Shown piece after piece: positions 58,904 to 64,000 of a stretch of DNA of 64,000 nt; position 1 is the first letter of the stretch; each line of letters opens with the position of its first letter. Made by a program: the position numbers and the translations under genes. The notes beneath the pieces were generated by a model. The model was not told where the DNA came from. It saw only the letters and a list, made by a program, of their open reading frames with translations, and searched no databases. This DNA is from Artemia franciscana (lineage: Eukaryota > Arthropoda > Branchiopoda > Anostraca > Artemiidae): the NCBI RefSeq assembly GCF_032884065.1, contig NC_088866.1, forward strand, positions 58,921,866-58,985,865, in the 5' to 3' direction.

Positions 58904-59006
58904 CTGAAAGTTTCTACTTAATACTCTTAGAAGTTCCTGAGATATACCAAACACTCTTTTTCGAAAACCCGGATAAATATAGTAAATTAATGGTGAGCTT
59001 TCCTTT
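58904..59006 (-). CDS. Candidate internal exon on the minus strand
   Basis: On the minus strand, an acceptor GTTTGTTTATCAG precedes 103 bp that is open in one frame (KESSPLIYYIYPGFRKRVFG, ISQELLRVLSRNFQ) and ends at a donor, TTTCAG|GTAATT. The frame also stays open past the donor for about 60 codons. Family unknown, and no partner exon identified. Confidence 0.25.
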
Positions 59007-59429
59007 CTGATAAACAAACTAATTAGAAAATTACACTAGAATGCTAAAGGAACATTTTGCAAAAGCAACATCCAAATAATCTCAAATATATCATATTCTA
59101 TTTCTTACATTATCCATATAATCAATATTCTATCTACCGAATTATATGTTTCGCAATATGTTTTTCTTTTCTTTGGATTGAAGTTGTATGAATCAAGATA
59201 AAATCCAATATAGTATAAAAGAATTTGACACACAAAATATTGGTCTTTGTAGACATTACTATTTTGAAAAAAAATATGGATAGAATTATATATTTCTAAA
59301 GAATTAAAATGTGTCACCAATTTTAGATTTTCCCATTGTTTGACAATAATGAATCCCACAATAACCTTGCATTCCCCCAAAACAAAATTTACAGCCCTTT
59401 CCCCTAAGATCTAGGGGGCGAGGGGGGAG

Positions 59430-60800
59430 TGTCATCCTCTTCCAAACTTGATAAAAATGCCCCTTCAAAAATAACCTTATATACCCTCAGGACACAACTT
59501 ACGACCCTTGCCCCCAAATTCCAGAGGTCTGTTGGGCTCTGATCACTTTCGAGTCTTAAAAAGAAATCTAGAATTTTCCATATCAAATCAGACTTTTTCA
59601 AATTTGATGTGACCACCCCATCCAAAATAATCTTACATATCCCAAGAGCACAACTTAAAACTCTCCCCCAAAGTCGGAAGCTCTGTCAATCCAAGAGTCA
59701 TTGTCATAAAACATATAGCTGGGGCAAGCAGGACAGTAAAACTCCAATAAATTTGAACTCTAAACAAATAAATCTTAGAATTTCCAATCAAATGAGCCTC
59801 CTCCTAAATTGATAGAACAACCCCATCCACAATAGCCTTATATGCCCCAGGACACAACTTATAACCCTTTCCCAAAGCTTAGGAGAGTATGTCAACCCCA
59901 GAGGCATTGTTATATAAGACGTCGATTTCATTTAACAAAGGGCTATCTCAAAATTTTGCCCAGATACATTTCGGAGGAAAAGCCGTTAGGGGGAATAGTT
60001 TTTTTCTGATCACTATTATACAACTAGAAAATTCAAATCAAATGAGCATCTATGAAAGTTGATATGACCACCCCATCAAAAATAACTATATGCCCTTAGG
60101 TCACAACTTGCAACTCTTGCCCTAGCTTTTGGGAACTATGTCAGCCCCAAAGGCAATTTTATATGACAAGGATTATTTTGAACAAATTCACTATCGCAAA
60201 TTTCAATTGGATATACTTGGAAAAAGAGGGCATGGAGGGGATGTTGCCCTCCAATCACTATTGACTCATACGATAGGGAACTAGAACTTTCGATTGCTTG
60301 ACCACCCCTTCTGAAATAAACTAATATACCCCTATGGCAAAATTTACAGATCTTTCCCGTAAGCTCTGGGGGACAGTGTTAACCCCAGAGGCACTGTTAT
60401 ATGACAAGTGGACGATTTTTAACAAAAAAAATCTATCTCAAAATTTTTATCAGATGTACTTGGGGGAAGGGATGTTAAGGGCTAGTTCCCCTTTAATAAA
60501 TTTAAAAAGAAAACTTTTAATATCAAATCAGACGCTTCCAAAGTATATATGACCACCCCTTCAAAAATAAGCTTATATACCCCCTAGGGACAACTTACAA
60601 CCATAGTCCCCAAGCTACAGGGGCCTATTGCCCCCAATCACTTTTGACTCTTAAAAAGAAAACTAGAATTTTAAATTATCAGTAATATGGGTATCATCCA
60701 AAGTTGACATGACCAACTCTTCCGAGTAACTCTATTGGCTCCCAGGTCACAACTGGCAACCCTATCTCCTAAGCTGTGGTGGGGGCTTTGTTAGCCCAAG
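59430..60800 (+). repeat. Array of about seven diverged repeat units (150-250 bp)
   Basis: The phrase GACCACCCC(A/T)TC.AAAATAA.CTTATAT.CCC followed by ACAACTTACAACCC recurs near 59445, 59607, 59816, 60062, 60300, 60550 and 60711. Each is followed by CCCAAGCT..GG, a GGCA.TGTTATATGAC segment, and CCAATCACTTTTGACTCTTA with AACTAGAATTTT. Units are of unequal length with internal deletions. Related to 24290-25140. No coding content. Confidence 0.85.
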
Positions 60801-61099
60801 AGGCATGTTTATATGACACATAGACAATTTGCGGGAAGGAGGGCAAGGGTGCCTGTAACCCTCCAATAAATTTTAACTCTAAAAAATTAAACCGGAATAA
60901 TTATATTTAACTGTAGCTTAAATATAAAACATTTCAAACTCCTTTTTTTTTACAAGGGATCAGACGAACAGCAAAACAATCAAAAGTCGCAGACTTCTTC
61001 ATATGTTGTGCAAATTTTTTTTCCTTTTTAATTCTATGTGTTTTCTGATTTTTAAGACAAAATTGAGTAATCAAGTGCAATATAAAAGAGAAAAGTGTG

Positions 61100-61260
61100 G
61101 ATGTTGCTAAACCGTGGTACGCCTCAACCTCCTGTTCCACTTAAAGATTATTCTAGCAAAACTTTTCATCGATCTATCTTTTGTCTGTGGAGTATTCGGG
61201 TTTCTTCTTGCAAAAATCAGATACAGCAAAAAATGGAAAGTCAAGTTTATCATTGGTAAA
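61100..61260 (+). other. Weak coding-like stretch
   Basis: One frame reads RGTPQPPVPLKDYSSKTFHR and SIFCLWSIRVSSCKNQIQQK before a GTAAAA donor-like site near 61257, and a second frame is also open (61114-61446). No family is recognised, so no gene is called. Confidence 0.15.
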
Positions 61261-61417
61261 ATATTTATCCTGAAAAATGAATCGAATAAAAATTATTACA
61301 TATACAAGAGCTACTCTCCATGTAGGGTTATTAGTCAGATTTTTAACACATTAAAAAATTTTTTTTGCGAATATTCATCAGAGTCACTCATTTTAAAATG
61401 GATAAATTCGAGGCTAA

Positions 61418-61878
61418 TTAACACAATCAGTACTAGAATGGATTAAACTATAGAAAAAAAAACCGAAAACTATGTTATTAAAGCAATAAATGGGCTTATC
61501 AGGAGAAGGGAGTACACTGTCAGGGTAAGAAGTTTTATTTTGAAAACGAACATAGACTAAGTGATTCATTAACCACAAAAACGACTTTACAACTACCCCC
61601 CCCCCCTAGTGTGCAAATATATACCCTGAATTGTATTTATGCAATAGATTCGGAGATTGACCTTAACACAATCGGTACTAGAACGGATTAAACAACAGAA
61701 AAATATGTTATTAAAGCAATAAATGGGTTTATCAGGAGAAGGAAGTACACTGTCAGGGTAAGAAGTTTTACTTTTAAAACGAGTATACACTAAGTGATTC
61801 ATTAACCACAAAAATGACTTTACAACTGCCCCTAGTGTGCAAATATATACCCTGAATTGCATTTATGCAATAGATTTT
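61418..61878 (+). repeat. Tandem duplication, period about 245 bp
   Basis: TTAACACAATC.GTACTAGAA.GGATTAAAC at 61418 recurs at 61663, and the following about 200 bp matches (AAAGCAATAAATGGG, AGTACACTGTCAGGGTAAG, GTGATTCATTAACCACAAAA, GTGCAAATATATACCCTGAA). Each unit contains a donor-like CAGG|GTAAGA preceded by open codons (YVIKAINGLIRRREYTVR in unit 1), so the duplication may cover an old exon. Confidence 0.9.
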
Positions 61879-62810
61879 CTATCATAATGTCAGAACAATT
61901 TGTGTTGTAAAGAGTTGTTAACAAAATATCTGATAAAACATATATTACGCTACCAAACCCTGTAAGTAATTACAGATCTCGGTAAGCGAACGCATGAAAC
62001 ACCCCTTAAAAGTCCTATTATTTCAGAACATCATTTTTACAAAAATTAGACAATTAACCAGGTTTAGTATTACTTTCCGGATCATTAATTTTGATCTGAA
62101 TATTGTAAACATAAGTTTCACTGAGTCAAAATCTGGTTTTTCCTACGTTAACTTCTGTTTTTTACAGAGCCTTTTTTCTTGATGGGAACATTCTGAATCC
62201 CACAAATAAAAGGAGTATAGTATCCATCAGAATCTCTGAAACTTTGGGCGTAAGTGAATGGCTCTATGGACCTCACTCCCATGAGAACCGTGACCGAAAA
62301 AATAAACTTGAAAATACCTTGTAAATTGTATGACCGAGATGTTTTCTTTGCAGATCTAATAATTATCGCAATGGATTGAGATATATGAAGCTATGGTACA
62401 CATTATCACAATTTAAAGACTGCGAACTCTGTTTTGAAATAAAGAGTGATTTCTGAGACTGAATTAAGTAGTTGACAGCTATGAACATAAAACCAGATGT
62501 AAAAAAAAACTTTGACAACTTTAAAAGATAAGATAAAACTAGACTTATCTTTGACAAAGGTAATATGAAAGCATTGTCCAGAACGAAGAGATGCACCCAA
62601 GTAAAAGGTTAAAAAATAAATTTACTAATAGAGGTGGTAAATGAAAGAGGAACCAGGTGGAGAGGAGGCTAGAAATAGAGAGAACAAGAGCTAAGAGCTC
62701 ATAAGGCACTTGTGACGAGGCAAGAAGAGCTAAGAGCCAAGAGCTCATATGATATGAGCTCGAACAAAGTTCTAAGAATCAATAGATTGATTTAAAAGGA
62801 AAACCAGAGG
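61879..62810. other. Unassigned sequence
   Basis: No gene. AAGAGCTAAGAGC and GAGCTCAT words repeat at 62686-62762, forming a short GAGCTC-rich cluster. Confidence 0.4.
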
Positions 62811-64000
62811 CTTAATGCCGGTCATGATTTAAAATAAAGAGCTCTGAGTCACGATGTCCTTCTAAATATCAAAATTCATTAAGACCCGATCACCTACTCG
62901 TAAGTTATAAATCCCTAATTTTTTCTAATTTTTCTTCTCCCTTTAGCCCCCCAGATGAATGAATCTGGTAAACGACTTTATCAAGTCAATTTGTGCAGCT
63001 CCCTGACACGCCTACCAATTTTTATCGTCCTAGCACGTCCAGAAGCACCAAACTCGCCAAATCACTGAACGCCTCCCCCCAACTCCCCCAAAGAGAGCGA
63101 ATCCAGTACGGTTACGTCAATCACGTATCAAGGACATTTGCTTATTCTATCCACCAAGCTTTATCCCGATTCCTCCACTCCAAGTGTATTCCAAGATTTC
63201 CCCCTCCAACTCCCCCCAATGTCAAAAGATCTGGTCGGGATTTGAAGTAATCGCTCTGAGACATGAATTCCATCTAAATATCAAATTTCATTAAGATCCG
63301 ATCACCTATTCGTAAGATAAAAATACCCCAATTTTCACGTATTCCAAGAATTCTGGTTTCCCCCTCCAACTCCCCCCAATGTTAAAGAATCTGGTCGGAA
63401 TTTAAAATTAGAGCTTTAAATCACTTGCTGCTTCTAAATATCAAATTCCATTAAGATCTGCTCACCCTTCCGTAAGTAACAAATACCTCCATTTTCAAAA
63501 TTACCCCCCCCCCAAACTCCACCAAAGAGAGCAGATCCGGTCCGGTTATGTCAGTCACGTATCTTAGACAGGTTTTTATTCTTCCCATCCAGTTTCATCC
63601 TGATCTCTCCGCTTTAAGTATTTTCTAAGATTTCTGCCACCCCCTCCAACTGCCCCCCCCCAATGACACTGGATCCGGTTGAGATTTAAAATAAGAGATC
63701 TGAGTTACGAGGTCCTTCTAAATATGAAGTTTCATGAAAATATGATCACTCCTTCATAAGTTAAAAATACGTCATTTTTTCTAATTTTTAAGAATTAACC
63801 CCCCCCCCCCCAATAGAATATATCCGTTTAAATTATGTAAATCACATACCTAAGACTTCTGCTAATTTTTCCCACCAAGTTTCATCCCGATCCCTCCAAT
63901 CTAAGCGTTTTTCATGATTTTAGGTTCCCCCACCCCAAACTCCGCCCAATGTCACTAGATCCGGTCGGGATTTAAAATAAGAGCTTTGAGACACGATATC
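62811..64000 (+). repeat. C-rich satellite-like array, running off the window end
   Basis: Recurring block GGTCGGGATTTAAAAT.AGAGCT.TGAG.CACGA followed by CTTCTAAATATCAAATTTCATTAAGATCCGATCACC (mismatches between copies), then a run of C with AACTCC and AATCCGGT.CGG. Copies start near 62815, 63233, 63388, 63677 and 63972. Full spacing is about 290 bp in the last units; others are shortened or carry extra sequence. The array continues beyond 64000. Confidence 0.88.

Overview
The window is eukaryotic, AT-rich and repeat-dense: GT-AG split exons, long AT microsatellites, poly-T tracts, LINE-type retroelements, and hAT, piggyBac, Helitron and Penelope remnants, with no operons or ribosome binding sites. 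The TE mix suggests an invertebrate, probably an arthropod. Several repeats (the foldback family around 14.3 kb and the C-rich satellite at the 3' end) look to me like repeats of brine shrimp (Artemia), but that is from memory and untested.

Layout. 1-2460 holds nothing I can name. 2462-3966 is a direct duplication of a small multi-pass membrane-protein gene: the first copy is dead, the second keeps a 201-codon frame. A decayed APE/RT non-LTR retrotransposon (about 3990-7628) follows at once. A broken Helitron helicase lies at 10.2-12.1 kb; a second copy with the same stop codons lies at 45.7-46.7 kb. At 13.1-13.95 kb is a promoter-like block with octamer and CCAAT motifs and a TATA-like box.

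A split gene on the + strand is proposed from about 13982 to 38280. The internal and terminal exons (19563-19694, 21614-21742, 38125-38280) are open and share phase 0; the first exons and the exon at 37849 are less certain. Its introns hold foldback elements, a 2.4-kb-period duplication, and a nested transposon stack. The stack is a 13,054-bp piggyBac element (23567-36620, flanked by CTAA). Inside it sits a 9,382-bp hAT element (23721-33102, flanked by the 8-bp repeat CTGTCACC), which in turn contains LINE fragments and a 481-bp MITE. A separate 952-bp MITE lies in the piggyBac 5' region. Both transposase genes are recognisable and both are broken.

38.7-42.6 kb holds AT microsatellites, a duplicated unknown exon-like unit and a Penelope-like RT fragment. 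50.5-56.2 kb holds a minus-strand transposase-like pseudogene and a 2.24-kb tandem duplication that starts inside it and carries an old RT remnant and a C/G-run minisatellite. 56.9-57.5 kb is a large foldback; 59.4-60.8 kb and 62.8-64 kb are satellite-like arrays. The overall story is one of repeated insertion, local duplication and decay around one or two plausible host genes.
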